Source: Gaetbulibacter sp. 4G1 (GTDB lineage: Bacteria > Bacteroidota > Bacteroidia > Flavobacteriales > Flavobacteriaceae). Taken from it: a stretch of DNA of 64,000 nucleotides. The stretch is from assembly GCF_002741945.1 (NCBI RefSeq), contig NZ_MDVN01000012.1, positions 19,118-83,117 of the forward strand, in the 5' to 3' direction. The position numbers were made by a program, and so were the translations under genes. Below the pieces are notes generated by a model. That model was not told the DNA's origin. It saw only the letters and a list, made by a program, of their open reading frames with translations, and ran no database searches. Of this stretch, positions 42,174-52,759 are shown one piece after another (positions within the stretch are counted from its first letter, which is position 1; each line of letters begins with the position of its first letter).

Positions 42174-44942
42174 ATGAAGAAAATTAATTATTTATTAAAA
42201 ATTTCTCTATGCTTGGCTTTATTAGTATCATTTTCAATATCTATTGAAGCCCAAATTAAAAAAACAGCAAGTGTAGAAGGTATAACAGAGTATAAGTTAG
42301 ATAATGGTATGAAAGTACTATTGTTTCCAGATAATTCCGCACAAACAATAACTGTAAACATTACGTATATGGTTGGTTCTAGGCATGAAGGTTATGGCGA
42401 AAAAGGAATGGCGCATTTGTTAGAACATATGGTTTTTAAAGGTACTCCAAACCACCCAGACATTCCTAAGGAATTAACAGAAAGAGGATCTAGACCAAAC
42501 GGAACTACATGGTATGATAGAACCAATTATTATGAAACATTTAATGCAAATGATGAGAACTTAGATTGGGCTTTAGATTTAGAAGCTGATAGAATGGTGA
42601 ACTCATACATAGCTAAAAAAGATTTAGAATCTGAATTTTCAGTGGTAAGAAATGAATTTGAAAGCGGTGAAAATTCGCCAACTAGAGTTTTGATGCAAAA
42701 AGTTATAAGTGCAGCATTTCTATGGCACAATTATGGAAAATCTACTATTGGAAACCGCTCTGATATAGAGCGAGTGCCAATTGAAAACTTACAAGCTTTT
42801 TATAAAAAGTATTATCGTCCAGATAATGCAATACTAATGGTTACTGGTAAATTTGAAACGGATAAAACTTTAGCCTTAATTGAGAAAAAGTTTGCAGGGA
42901 TTAAAAATCCAAATACACCATTAAGAGATATACCAACTATTGAGCCAGCTCAAGATGGAGAGAAGCGTGTTAACTTAAGTCGTGTTGGTGATTTGCAAAT
43001 TGTATCTGCACTATATCACACACCTGCTGGATCGCATGAAGATTATGCAGCTTTAGCAATTGCTGAAGAGGTTTTAACAGATCAGCCATCTGGTAGACTA
43101 TATAAAGCTTTGGTTGATGGTAAAAAGGCATCTAGTCTTTGGTCGTTTTCACCATTCACAAAAGAACCATCATTTTTATATATAAATGTTGATGTGCCAT
43201 CTGATAAATCTATAACAGAAGCTGAAAGCACATTGCTTTCTGTATTAGATGGTTTAAAAGATAAACCAGTAACTGAAGAAGAGGTTAAACGAGCTAAAGC
43301 TAATTTGTTAAAACAGATTGATCAAATAAGTAGAAATTCTGCTTTTTTAGGAACTTATATGAGTGAATTTATAGGAGCTGGCGATTGGAGATTAGCTTTT
43401 ATAACTAGAGATAGAATAGAAAGCATGACAGCGGAAAAAGTAAATGCTGCAGCACAACGTTATTTAATAAATACTAATAGAACTGTTGGTAATTTTAACC
43501 CAACAAAAACACCTATTCGTGTAGAAATTGAGCATACCGATGGACTTGATGCTTTAGTATCTAGTTATAAAGGTAAGGAAGGTTATGGAGCAGGAGAGGC
43601 TTTTGATGTGTCTTACGATAATATTCAAAACAGATTAGACTCAGGTACTTTAAATAAAACCCCAATAGAATACGGATTTATTAAAAAGAATAATAGAGGT
43701 AAATCAGTAACCTTGTCATTTACTTTTAGAAACGGAAATGTAAACGATTTTATGAATAAAGGGCGTGTTGCTAGTTATACTGCAAGAATGCTTAATAAAG
43801 GGACACTAAATAACTCTAGACAAGATATTGAAGACAAATTGAGTGCTTTAAAATCTTCAATTCGTTTTGGAGGATCTAATGGTCGTGTAAATGTAAATAT
43901 AAGTTCTACAGAAGAAAACCTTATGGAAACTCTGGCTTTAATGACAGACATGCTTAAAAGCCCTAAATTCGATCAAGCAGAATTAGATAAATTAAAAACT
44001 CAAGAATTAGCAAGTATTGAGCAAAATAAAACAGAACCACAATTTTTAGCAAGTAAAAGGTTAGGGGCACTTAATCAAAACTATAAAAAGGGACACCCGC
44101 TTTATAGAACAAGCTTAGAAGAAGATATTGAAGCTATTAATGCTGTAACTGTTGATGCTATTCAAAATTATTATAATGAGTTTTATGGTATTTCTGATAA
44201 TGCAACATTAATTGCTATAGGAAATATAAACGAGCAATCATTAAAAGATTATTTTGAGAAAGAATTTTCAGATTTTAAATCTGAAAAAGCTTATGCGCCT
44301 ATATCTGATAAATATATAGCAAACAACGCTGCGAACGAAAAAATTAAAACTCCAGACAAAAAGAATGCAATTAGTATTGGGGTTTTAGCTTTTGAAGGAA
44401 GTCAGGTTGATGAAGATTATGCGGCGCTTCAAATAGCAGGGTCTATCTTTGGTGGCGGATTCTTAAATTCAAGAATAGCAGGACGTTTACGCCAAAAAGA
44501 TGGAGTTAGTTATGGTGCTGGAGGAAGAGTGAGTGTTGATGGGGATGAAAAAGATAAGAAGTCATCTATTTTGGTTTATGCTATTTATGCACCAGAGAAT
44601 GCATCAAAAGTACAAAAAGGATTTAGTGAAGAAATTGAGCGTTTTATTGCTGATGGTATTACAGAAGATGAGCTTAAAGTTGCTGTAACCAGTTGGGTAC
44701 AAGGGCAAAATGTATCTAGAGCTAAGGACAACGAATTATCATCTACCATAAATAACAATTTATATTTTGATAGAGATATGATGTTTCAAAAGGGTATTGA
44801 AGATCGCGTTGTTAGTTTAACTGTTGATGATGTAAATAAAGTGATTAAAAAATACTTTAAAACTTTTGACAATTGGACGGTAGTAAATGCTGGAGACTTT
44901 GAAAAATCACCAGAAATAAAAAGTGATAAGAAAGTTGATTAA
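42174..44942 (+). CDS. M16 family zinc protease (two-module insulinase-like)
   Basis: This exported protein of 922 residues has a signal peptide (about 1-26, ending SIEAQ). The first M16 half holds the inverted zinc motif HLLEH at residues 81-85 and a downstream Glu in FSVVRNEFE (near 160) as the third ligand. A second half (about 500-920) has the M16C fold without the zinc motif, as is usual for the clamshell architecture. Probably periplasmic peptide degradation. It is monocistronic, with a palindrome and -7-like TATATTTA upstream and a bidirectional terminator downstream. Confidence 0.93.
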   Translation: MKKINYLLKISLCLALLVSFSISIEAQIKKTASVEGITEYKLDNGMKVLLFPDNSAQTITVNITYMVGSRHEGYGEKGMAHLLEHMVFKGTPNHPDIPKELTERGSRPNGTTWYDRTNYYETFNANDENLDWALDLEADRMVNSYIAKKDLESEFSVVRNEFESGENSPTRVLMQKVISAAFLWHNYGKSTIGNRSDIERVPIENLQAFYKKYYRPDNAILMVTGKFETDKTLALIEKKFAGIKNPNTPLRDIPTIEPAQDGEKRVNLSRVGDLQIVSALYHTPAGSHEDYAALAIAEEVLTDQPSGRLYKALVDGKKASSLWSFSPFTKEPSFLYINVDVPSDKSITEAESTLLSVLDGLKDKPVTEEEVKRAKANLLKQIDQISRNSAFLGTYMSEFIGAGDWRLAFITRDRIESMTAEKVNAAAQRYLINTNRTVGNFNPTKTPIRVEIEHTDGLDALVSSYKGKEGYGAGEAFDVSYDNIQNRLDSGTLNKTPIEYGFIKKNNRGKSVTLSFTFRNGNVNDFMNKGRVASYTARMLNKGTLNNSRQDIEDKLSALKSSIRFGGSNGRVNVNISSTEENLMETLALMTDMLKSPKFDQAELDKLKTQELASIEQNKTEPQFLASKRLGALNQNYKKGHPLYRTSLEEDIEAINAVTVDAIQNYYNEFYGISDNATLIAIGNINEQSLKDYFEKEFSDFKSEKAYAPISDKYIANNAANEKIKTPDKKNAISIGVLAFEGSQVDEDYAALQIAGSIFGGGFLNSRIAGRLRQKDGVSYGAGGRVSVDGDEKDKKSSILVYAIYAPENASKVQKGFSEEIERFIADGITEDELKVAVTSWVQGQNVSRAKDNELSSTINNNLYFDRDMMFQKGIEDRVVSLTVDDVNKVIKKYFKTFDNWTVVNAGDFEKSPEIKSDKKVD

Positions 44943-44955
44943 TAACTATTTTGAT

Positions 44956-44997
44956 AAAAAAAAGCCAATCTATATTTTTATAGATTGGCTTTTTTTA
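44956..44997. terminator. bidirectional terminator between the M16 and PHP genes
   Basis: An A-run with AAAGCCAATCTATA (44961-44974) pairs with TATAGATTGGCTTT (44979-44992) around TTTT, with Ts after. The minus-strand gene's stop codon lies in the T-run. Confidence 0.92.
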
Positions 44998-46194
44998 TTC
45001 TGAAAAAGTAAAAGGTTGAGTCCACGCATTTTCAAACAATAAATCTTCAATAGGGTTTTGGTGTAACTTTGAAGAAGTTATTTTACACCTTACATAAAGC
45101 ATCTCGTTTGTTAATTTAAAGTTAGCTTTATTTCCTTCATTGACAGCAAATTCTTCAGGTTCTCCTTGTCCCTTTTTACATCCAATAAAAGAAATTTTAT
45201 AAGTAGTATTTTTATCTTCTTTAACTTCAACAAAAAGAGTGTTATTATTGAATGATAAATCTTTTAATTCTACGCCAGTACTTGCATAAAATTGTCCAGC
45301 TTCCATAGCATTTATTAAAGATTTAGGATTTAATGAGTCTGCTTGTACCATAATCCAGCCTCTACCAGCATTACTCCATTTACTACCTTTTCTATGATAA
45401 TGATGAGAATCATCAGTAGCAAGCCCGTACATTAAGGGTTTATTATTTTCAATATAAGCTATGTTAATATAATCCCACATCATTTCTGTTGACATGTGGT
45501 CTGCATCTCCAGAATTATGCACAGTTGGATGCCCATTATATACCTCGAAAAATTGTTCGTTTTTTAAAGCTTTCATTTCTTCAAGACCAATAGCATATCC
45601 AAAATTAGGATGATTTATATGAGTTATCATAGGTATATTTAAAGCTTTCTTTTGTTTAGCTGCTGCATCTAAGTTATTTTGCATCACTTCTAATACACTA
45701 TTGCCTCCTTGCGGATTTATTTTCTGTTTAACATTTGTGGCATTAATATGTATAGGCTTATTATTGAAATGATCTGTTATTTCTTCAGACTGAATAATTA
45801 AAAATTTACCATCTTCTTCAAACTTCGTCTTGTATTCATTATAGGTTTTTAATTTTACTTGTATTTGGTTTAAAGAATCCATTCTATGGTTAACCCAGTT
45901 TGAACCATAAGTATTCAAATAGTTTTTAAAAGCTTTTTGATAAATAGAATCTCCTGAAATAGTTATCCATTTATCACCTTCAGCTAAAGTATTATGATCA
46001 GTTAAAGCTACAAACTGGTAATCGTTACTCTTGTACCAATCCATAATAATTTCAGGAAACTCGTCACCATCGCTCCAATAAGAATGTGTGTGTAAATTAC
46101 CTTTAAACCATTGTTTTTTAGATGACATTTTTTCTTTACTACAACTAGAAAACGCAATAAAGAGTAGAAGTATTAATGGGTTTAAAGTTTTCAT
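44995..46194 (-). CDS. PHP-domain phosphoesterase lipoprotein
   Basis: This 399-residue lipoprotein (lipobox FSSC, Cys near 19) has a PHP-type metal-dependent hydrolase domain. The first metal motif is GNLHTHSYWSDG near 33-44, followed by ALTDHNTLAEGD near 63, TDHFNN near 140, ITHINHPNFG near 190 and ATDDSHHYH near 264. Related exported proteins are annotated as PHP or histidinol-phosphatase-like; the substrate is unknown. It is transcribed after a 90-base gap from the outer-membrane protein gene, convergent with the M16 gene. Confidence 0.85.
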   Translation of the reverse strand: MKTLNPLILLLFIAFSSCSKEKMSSKKQWFKGNLHTHSYWSDGDEFPEIIMDWYKSNDYQFVALTDHNTLAEGDKWITISGDSIYQKAFKNYLNTYGSNWVNHRMDSLNQIQVKLKTYNEYKTKFEEDGKFLIIQSEEITDHFNNKPIHINATNVKQKINPQGGNSVLEVMQNNLDAAAKQKKALNIPMITHINHPNFGYAIGLEEMKALKNEQFFEVYNGHPTVHNSGDADHMSTEMMWDYINIAYIENNKPLMYGLATDDSHHYHRKGSKWSNAGRGWIMVQADSLNPKSLINAMEAGQFYASTGVELKDLSFNNNTLFVEVKEDKNTTYKISFIGCKKGQGEPEEFAVNEGNKANFKLTNEMLYVRCKITSSKLHQNPIEDLLFENAWTQPFTFSE

Positions 46195-46283
46195 TTTTAG
46201 CTTTTTAAATTATTTATTTTTATGAATATAATAGAATCTATCGAAATAAAAAATATAGCTATACTTTATTAAAGTAATTATAT

Positions 46284-48659
46284 TTAATTCGTTCTTCTTC
46301 TTTCCTCTTCATTTCCAAAGTTTCGTCTTTTCTCATTTATTTTTTTATTCCCAAAACTATAACTAGCAGAAAGTCTGATAAAACGATTGTTATCATTTTG
46401 TCCATATACTTGTTTTACACTATTTACAGTAGACTCTAAGTTGTTTAAGCTGGATGTGTTAAAAACATCTTTTATTAATATAGCAACTTGTAAATCTTTA
46501 TCTAAAAACTGTTTACTAATACCTAAATCTAGGCTATAGGTTTCTCCTACACTGAATAGACCAGCTTTAAAAGGAGAATCATAAGAGGCATCTATTTGTA
46601 ACTTTGTAGATTTACTTATAGTGATTTTATTGCTAGAATTTGCACTAAACATGATGCCATTTTGAGGTTTTGCTCCAATATCCATAGTAAATTCTGTTTT
46701 CGAACCAATAACATTCAGGCTATTTTGACTTTGCCACCAAGAAACCTTGTTAAATAGGAAGCTTTCTCCAATGCCATAGATATACTGTTTGAAAAAATTT
46801 GATCGGGTTACAATTTGTGTGCTATTTTCAACATCTGAAGTAAAAATAACACTAGCTCCGTCGTTTCTAATACTTAAAAAAGCATTGGTTGTATATTTGT
46901 TTTTGTGAGTGTGTTTAAACTCAAAACTATCTACAAATGAAGGTCTTAAAAAAGGATTTCCAACACTAAATGTATTACTACTAATAACAGATCGAAAAGG
47001 GTTTAAGTCTCTAAAACGAGGTCTTTCAATACGTTTTCCATAACTTAATGAAAAACTATTGTTTTCATTTTTATTATAACTTGCGTAAAAAGAAGGAAAC
47101 AGTTTTGTATAGCTATCAGTATTCGTTTCATTTAATTCTACCGAAAAGCCTTTAGTTTTCGTGTTTTCCAGCCTTAGACCTAATTGTACATTCCACTTTT
47201 CATTTATTTTTTTTAATCCACTAATGTAAATGGCTTGATTGTTTTCTTCGTATTTAAATGTGTTGGATATATTCGAGTCAAAAACTGGAGTTCCTGTTAT
47301 GGTATTAAAAAACTGAATATCACTATTGTTTTTAATGCTGCTAATTTTTGCACCATAAGACAGGTTAATGAATTTTGAAGGATGTTCTACATCTGTTTTA
47401 ACACTGAAATTTTCTATTTTTTGATTTGAAAAGTTATTTGCTGTAGCATTTACGCCCAAGAAATCATTATTTGGAGCAAAACTATTTGTTATAAAATCTC
47501 TGTTCTGATTAGAATCGTATGTAAAATAGTCTACATCAAAAGAAATACTCTTTCCTAAGCTATCCAATTTAGTATTTGCATGTAGGTTAATTAAATGGTT
47601 GTTTACTTTTGAATGATTATTTCCATTATTAATAAGTAAAGAATCTAGGGTGTTTGAATGATTAAAAATTCTTGAAATACTCTTGTCTGTAAGATCTGGT
47701 GTTTTGGTATTTCCTAAATATTGAACCCCAATAGTTGTGTTCTCAGTTATACCATAATCCAACAGAAACTGTGCTGATAGATTATCTTCTCTTTCCTTGG
47801 AGTTTATATCAATATCCCAAGTGCTGTTTGGGTAATACACTTGAAAATCTTCAATATTTCTTGAGTTTCCTTTCACACCATTTACATTAAAAGAAAGACT
47901 TAATTTACTCTTGTTGTATAATAGGCTATTTCTTAATGTTGTAAAATGATAAGTGTTAATATTTTCAGCAATAGAAATGGTGTTTTTCCAAGAGTTTAGC
48001 TGCCCTTTCTTTAAAACAATATTAATAAGTCCGCCATTGCCTGCAGCTTCATACTTTGCAGGAGGGGTGGTTATAACTTCAATTTTTTTAATATCGCTGG
48101 CAGATATAGAATTTAAGTAACTTGTTAAGTCTTCGGCTGAAAGTTGTAATAAACGACCATTAATCATAACTCTAGATTCACCTCTACCTAGTAAATTAAT
48201 ACTATTATTACGAACTCTTAAACCTGGAGCAATTCGTAATGCATCTAAAGCATCGCCACCAATAGCGGTTACACTATTTTCAACATTAAAAATTATTCGA
48301 TCTGGTTTTTGTTCAATTAATTTTTTTTGATGAGTTATAACTATTTCGTCAAGTGTGTTATCTGCTTTTAATACTATAGCGCCTAAGTCTAAATCATTTT
48401 TTAGGGTTATTTCTTTTGCGAAACTATTATAACCTATAAAACTAATTGTTAATTTGTAAGTTCCTGGTTCTGCTTTTAAGTTAAATGTGCCATAATCATC
48501 TGTTATACTTCCTGTAATAATATCATCATTTAAGTTTGTTAAAACTACATTTGCCCAAGCTACGGCTTGTGATTGACCTGTAACTTTTCCTTTAATGTTA
48601 ACTTGTGAAATTAATAATGTTGGAAGCATTAAAAGGAGTAGAGTAATTAAACGTTTCAT
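46284..48659 (-). CDS. TonB-dependent receptor-type outer membrane beta-barrel protein
   Basis: This 791-residue outer-membrane protein has a signal peptide (MKRLITLLLLMLPTLLISQ), a carboxypeptidase-regulatory-like domain (about 20-105) with TYKLTISFIGYN, a TonB plug-like domain (about 120-225) with LDALRIAPGLRV, IMINGRLL and ITTPPAKYEAAGNGGLINI, and a barrel with repeated NSFSLSYGKRIERPRFRDLNP-type strands (outer membrane beta-barrel family). The open frame extends 15 codons upstream; I choose the start that begins the signal peptide. The substrate is unknown. The upstream membrane-bound AraC gene and shared repeats suggest its regulator. Confidence 0.87.
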   Translation of the reverse strand: MKRLITLLLLMLPTLLISQVNIKGKVTGQSQAVAWANVVLTNLNDDIITGSITDDYGTFNLKAEPGTYKLTISFIGYNSFAKEITLKNDLDLGAIVLKADNTLDEIVITHQKKLIEQKPDRIIFNVENSVTAIGGDALDALRIAPGLRVRNNSINLLGRGESRVMINGRLLQLSAEDLTSYLNSISASDIKKIEVITTPPAKYEAAGNGGLINIVLKKGQLNSWKNTISIAENINTYHFTTLRNSLLYNKSKLSLSFNVNGVKGNSRNIEDFQVYYPNSTWDIDINSKEREDNLSAQFLLDYGITENTTIGVQYLGNTKTPDLTDKSISRIFNHSNTLDSLLINNGNNHSKVNNHLINLHANTKLDSLGKSISFDVDYFTYDSNQNRDFITNSFAPNNDFLGVNATANNFSNQKIENFSVKTDVEHPSKFINLSYGAKISSIKNNSDIQFFNTITGTPVFDSNISNTFKYEENNQAIYISGLKKINEKWNVQLGLRLENTKTKGFSVELNETNTDSYTKLFPSFYASYNKNENNSFSLSYGKRIERPRFRDLNPFRSVISSNTFSVGNPFLRPSFVDSFEFKHTHKNKYTTNAFLSIRNDGASVIFTSDVENSTQIVTRSNFFKQYIYGIGESFLFNKVSWWQSQNSLNVIGSKTEFTMDIGAKPQNGIMFSANSSNKITISKSTKLQIDASYDSPFKAGLFSVGETYSLDLGISKQFLDKDLQVAILIKDVFNTSSLNNLESTVNSVKQVYGQNDNNRFIRLSASYSFGNKKINEKRRNFGNEEERRRTN

Positions 48660-48742
48660 AATATTTTTCGTTTTAAAATTGATACTTGTTTTTATTTGAA
48701 GCAAATATCTAACGGAAGGAAACGATACACGACCGATTATAA

Positions 48743-48783
48743 AAAGTCGAACGCATTTCTAAAAAAAAAATGCGTTCGACTTT
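48743..48783 (-). terminator. 16-bp perfect inverted repeat (terminator or operator)
   Basis: AAAGTCGAACGCATTT (48743-48758) and AAATGCGTTCGACTTT (48768-48783) pair perfectly around nine bases, and on the minus strand five Ts follow, so it can end transcription of the AraC gene. A third CGTTCGAC copy lies 22 bp away (48795-48802), which points to an operator instead or as well. Confidence 0.65.
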
Positions 48784-48802
48784 CTCAATTAAAACGTTCG
48801 AC
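48773..48802 (-). promoter_or_regulatory. direct repeat, candidate AraC-type operator
   Basis: Two CGTTCGAC copies (48773-48780 and 48795-48802) lie in direct orientation with a 22-bp period, two helical turns, as AraC-family dimers usually require. They lie upstream of the outer-membrane protein gene and downstream of the regulator gene. Confidence 0.45.
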
Positions 48803-48821
48803 TTTTTACAGAGTCCTTTGT

Positions 48822-49943
48822 TTATGCAGTTTTACGGTAAGCAGTTGGTGTTGTGCCTGTATGCTTTTTAAAAGCGGTATTAAATGAAGATTTTGAGTTA
48901 AATCCAACTTCGTACAAAATTTCGAGTACAGTGTGTTTCTTTTTTGAAGGATCTTTTAATATTGACATGGCTTTTTCGATACGATATTCATTTATGAAAT
49001 CGAAAAAGTGTTGTCCAAGTTTTTGGTTTATTAAAATAGATAATTCACGATGTGGTAAATCCATTTTTTCTGACAGGCTTTTTACGGTTAGAGAAGGGTC
49101 TAAAAACGGTTCTTCATTATCCATATAATTTTTTATGAGTTGAATTTGATTATTATCTTTTTCACCATCATCAGTAATCATTTCTTTAGATAAACGAAGG
49201 TTAACCTCAATTCCTCTGAATAACTTTGGAGATAAAAGAGCCTTAAACACTAACCAAAAGCTAAAGAATAATCCGAATGCTAATAAAATGATTCTAAAAA
49301 TATTTACAAATTCTATATCAAAATCTCCAGAATCCCTAATAACAGCTTTTATAAAAGTTAATACTTGGCCAATAAGTATAAATATGATGAGTTGTTTTAC
49401 CCAATGATAATTATAAAAAGCATCTTTACTAGTGTAATTTTCTAATAATAATTTACGATACCTTAATAGATAATAAATTTCTGCGATAATATAAATGACC
49501 TCAATAATCTTACCTAATATAGAAATATAATAAGATTCTGTAGTTTCATTGAAATTAGATAGAAAATCAATTTGAGCACTTTCAGAAGCCATAAAGAAAT
49601 TAGGTAATAATATGAAGATATTTATTATCCAAGGGACTAAATGAACAAGGTGCTTAGTTTTAAGTTTAAAATCTGAATAAATTACAGAAAGGATATAAAG
49701 AAAAAGAAATGGGTCTTTAAAAGCAGAAATTTGTATTCTTAGCATTTCAATTATTGGTGGAAGCTCAATAAAATTATGATAAAAAAATACGCTAATATCT
49801 ATAGCTGTAATAATTAAAAAACTAGCTAAGAGTTGATTGCTAAGTTTTTTTGTGGTTTTTACTGTTAATAAGAAAGTAGAGAAAAGTAAAAATAGAGCAA
49901 CTATTACAAAGCTTATTATTCCTATTATTGATAAATTATCCAT
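48822..49943 (-). CDS. membrane-bound AraC family regulator
   Basis: This 373-residue protein has about seven hydrophobic segments in residues 1-245 and a C-terminal AraC/XylS DNA-binding domain (about 268-373) with two helix-turn-helix units: VKSLSEKMDLPHRELSILIN and VLEILYEVGFNSKSSFNTAF, ending HTGTTPTAYRK. This is the 7TM-AraC arrangement used for sensing small molecules through the membrane. It is upstream of the TonB-type protein gene on the same strand and is its likely regulator. Confidence 0.88.
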   Translation of the reverse strand: MDNLSIIGIISFVIVALFLLFSTFLLTVKTTKKLSNQLLASFLIITAIDISVFFYHNFIELPPIIEMLRIQISAFKDPFLFLYILSVIYSDFKLKTKHLVHLVPWIINIFILLPNFFMASESAQIDFLSNFNETTESYYISILGKIIEVIYIIAEIYYLLRYRKLLLENYTSKDAFYNYHWVKQLIIFILIGQVLTFIKAVIRDSGDFDIEFVNIFRIILLAFGLFFSFWLVFKALLSPKLFRGIEVNLRLSKEMITDDGEKDNNQIQLIKNYMDNEEPFLDPSLTVKSLSEKMDLPHRELSILINQKLGQHFFDFINEYRIEKAMSILKDPSKKKHTVLEILYEVGFNSKSSFNTAFKKHTGTTPTAYRKTA

Positions 49944-49982
49944 TTGATTGTTAGTAGTTAGTTGAAATTAGAACATTTATAC

Positions 49983-52100
49983 TTAATCAATCAAAATCTC
50001 CAAAATTTTAATGGCAGCGTCACTAATTTTTGTGCCAGGTCCAAATACTGCTACAGCACCAGCGTCAAATAAATATTGATAATCTTGCTTTGGGATGACA
50101 CCTCCAACAATTACCATAATATCATCGCGCCCATAGTTTTTTAATGCTTCAATAACTTGCGGTACTAGGGTTTTATGTCCAGCTGCTAAAGATGAAACGC
50201 CTAAAATATGTACATCGTTTTCAACAGCTTGTTTAGCTGCTTCTTGCGGCGTTTGAAATAAAGGACCAATATCTACATCAAAACCAACATCAGCATAACC
50301 AGTAGCTACTACTTTTGCACCACGATCATGCCCATCTTGCCCCATTTTTGCAATCATTATTCGAGGTCTTCTACCATCCTGCTCTGCAAAAATATCTGCT
50401 AACTCTTTTGCTTTTTTAAAGCTTTCATCGTCTTTTATTTCTTTACTATACACACCAGAAAATGATTTAATTTGTGCTTTATAACGCCCGAATTCAGCTT
50501 CTAGAGCATCACTAATTTCACCTAAAGTTGCTCGTTCGCGAGCAGCCTCAACTGCTAAAGCTAATAAATTTTCTTGTCCTGTTCGAGCTGCATCGGTTAA
50601 TTTCGATAAAGCGATCTTAACTTTATCTGAATTTCTTTTGGATTTAATCTTGTTTAAACTTTCAATTTGCTGATTACGAACCGTTTGATTGTCAACCTCT
50701 AAAGTTTGAATGGGGTCTTCTTCTTCTAATCTATATTTATTAACACCAACAATAATATCTTGGCTTGAATCTATACGTGCTTGTTTACGAGCTGCAGCTT
50801 CTTCAATTCTAATTTTTGGTATGCCAGCTTCAATAGCTTTAGTCATGCCTCCAAGCTCTTCAACTTCTTCTATAAGCGACCATGCTTTTTGAGCTATATC
50901 ATGAGTAAGTTTTTCAACATAAAAACTTCCAGCCCAAGGATCAACAGTTTTAGTGATTTTAGTTTCTTCTTGTAAAAATATTTGTGTGTTTCTTGCAATA
51001 CGTGCCGAAAAATCGGTTGGTAAAGCAATGGCTTCATCTAATGCATTTGTGTGTAAAGATTGAGTGCCTCCAAAGGCAGCTGCGGCTGCTTCAATGGTAG
51101 TTCGAGCTACATTGTTAAATGGGTCTTGCTCAGTTAAACTCCAACCACTTGTTTGACAATGTGTACGTAAGGCTAAAGATTTATCATTCTTTGGGTTAAA
51201 TTGCTTTACTAATTTTGCCCACAACATACGCGCTGCTCGCATTTTAGCAATTTCCATAAAATGATTCATACCAATGGCCCAGAAAAAAGATAGACGAGGC
51301 GCAAAGGTGTCAATGTTCATACCTGCAGCTAGCCCCTTTCTAATATATTCTAAACCATCCGCTAAGGTATAAGCTAATTCAATATCACAGGTGGCTCCAG
51401 CTTCTTGCATATGATAACCAGAAATACTAATACTATTAAATTTAGGCATGTTTTTACTTGTAAACTCAAAAATATCTGAGATGATTTTCATTGAAGGTGT
51501 TGGCGGATATATGTAAGTATTACGAACCATAAATTCTTTTAAAATATCATTTTGAATGGTTCCAGCCAACTGTTCTGGTTTTACGCCTTGCTCTTCAGCT
51601 GCCACTATATAAAATGCCATAATTGGTAAAACAGCCCCATTCATGGTCATAGAAACCGACATTTTATCAAGTGGAATTTGATCAAAAAGCACTTTCATAT
51701 CCTCAACAGAGTCGATGGCTACACCTGCTTTTCCAACATCTCCAACCACACGTTCATGGTCGCTATCATATCCACGATGTGTTGCTAAATCAAAAGCAAC
51801 TGATAATCCTTTTTGACCAGCAGCCAAATTACGTCTGTAAAAGGCATTACTTTCCTCGGCTGTTGAAAATCCAGCATATTGACGAATGGTCCAAGGTCTT
51901 CGAACATACATAGTACTGTATGGTCCACGAAGGTTTGGTGCTATTCCAGCAACAAAATTTAATTGCTCAGCGTCTTGCAAATCGCTTTTAGAATAATTTG
52001 ATTTTACAAGAATATCTTCAGCAGTTAAGAATTTAGAGTTTTCTAAATTCAAGTTTTTAACTTCAGACTTTAAATTGATATGTTGGATGTTCTTTCGCAT
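49983..52100 (-). CDS. methylmalonyl-CoA mutase large subunit
   Basis: This adenosylcobalamin enzyme isomerises methylmalonyl-CoA and succinyl-CoA. The catalytic barrel (about 35-560) contains [18 protein letters not shown] near 70 and [13 protein letters not shown] near 105; the C-terminal cobalamin domain has the DxHxxG signature in [20 protein letters not shown] (near 585-605) and a later [14 protein letters not shown]. The 705-residue size is right for the full subunit. The operon order is udk, FtsB-like, small subunit, two lipoproteins, then this gene. Confidence 0.95.
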   Translation of the reverse strand: MRKNIQHINLKSEVKNLNLENSKFLTAEDILVKSNYSKSDLQDAEQLNFVAGIAPNLRGPYSTMYVRRPWTIRQYAGFSTAEESNAFYRRNLAAGQKGLSVAFDLATHRGYDSDHERVVGDVGKAGVAIDSVEDMKVLFDQIPLDKMSVSMTMNGAVLPIMAFYIVAAEEQGVKPEQLAGTIQNDILKEFMVRNTYIYPPTPSMKIISDIFEFTSKNMPKFNSISISGYHMQEAGATCDIELAYTLADGLEYIRKGLAAGMNIDTFAPRLSFFWAIGMNHFMEIAKMRAARMLWAKLVKQFNPKNDKSLALRTHCQTSGWSLTEQDPFNNVARTTIEAAAAAFGGTQSLHTNALDEAIALPTDFSARIARNTQIFLQEETKITKTVDPWAGSFYVEKLTHDIAQKAWSLIEEVEELGGMTKAIEAGIPKIRIEEAAARKQARIDSSQDIIVGVNKYRLEEEDPIQTLEVDNQTVRNQQIESLNKIKSKRNSDKVKIALSKLTDAARTGQENLLALAVEAARERATLGEISDALEAEFGRYKAQIKSFSGVYSKEIKDDESFKKAKELADIFAEQDGRRPRIMIAKMGQDGHDRGAKVVATGYADVGFDVDIGPLFQTPQEAAKQAVENDVHILGVSSLAAGHKTLVPQVIEALKNYGRDDIMVIVGGVIPKQDYQYLFDAGAVAVFGPGTKISDAAIKILEILID

Positions 52101-52117
52101 TTAATTAATCTGATTTA

Positions 52118-52753
52118 TTACCGTTTGTCTCCAAATTGAACTTTATCTATGTATGGTAAGAAATTAATTTCTGAGTTTGATTCTATTTGAATAGAAAATG
52201 TTCTATAAAATTTTGAGACGACATAATTTTCCCAAAAGATAGTATCATTATTGAATAAAAAATCACCTTTGTTTACAATTATTTGATAATCTTTTTTGTT
52301 TATAAAATAATCTTTATACACGTTCAGGTGCCTTGTAGAGTCTTTGTTTATTGAATTTTTATGCACTCTATTCATAAATGAAAAACTACTAGCTCTAGCG
52401 TCATTTAGTCTAGAATAATCTACTTCATTCACAAAAACATTTTGATATTTCGTAGAATCTTCTTTAAACAAGTATTGAAAACTTTTTGCAGCTGGATTAA
52501 TGTGTCTTTCTACATAATTTCCCAAAAGGATATTTTTAAGTTTTGAATTACTTATTGTAGAAACAATGCTATCATATTCGGCTTCGTTTCCTGGAATAAA
52601 AAACCTAAAACCATTTGGAAAATAATAACTTAAGTGTGCATCTTTTGAATAATAAAACTTTCCTTCTAAATTAGAAGTTTCTTTATTTTGATTTTTTTTA
52701 CAACTCAGAATTGTAAAATATAAAACAGATAATATGATAAAGTTTTTTTTCAA
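52118..52753 (-). CDS. lipoprotein of unknown function in the mutase operon
   Basis: This 211-residue protein has a type II signal peptide with lipobox ILSC (Cys near 18). The mature part (Lys-rich, aromatic-rich, many Tyr/Phe) shows no motif I recognise. It lies six bases downstream of another lipoprotein gene and 17 bases upstream of the mutase large subunit gene, all on the minus strand. Confidence 0.75.
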   Translation of the reverse strand: MKKNFIILSVLYFTILSCKKNQNKETSNLEGKFYYSKDAHLSYYFPNGFRFFIPGNEAEYDSIVSTISNSKLKNILLGNYVERHINPAAKSFQYLFKEDSTKYQNVFVNEVDYSRLNDARASSFSFMNRVHKNSINKDSTRHLNVYKDYFINKKDYQIIVNKGDFLFNNDTIFWENYVVSKFYRTFSIQIESNSEINFLPYIDKVQFGDKR

Positions 52754-52759
52754 AATAGA

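Noticed and set aside
51671..51913. Plus-strand open frame inside the methylmalonyl-CoA mutase gene
   Set aside because: Antisense shadow; the minus-strand protein is unambiguous.
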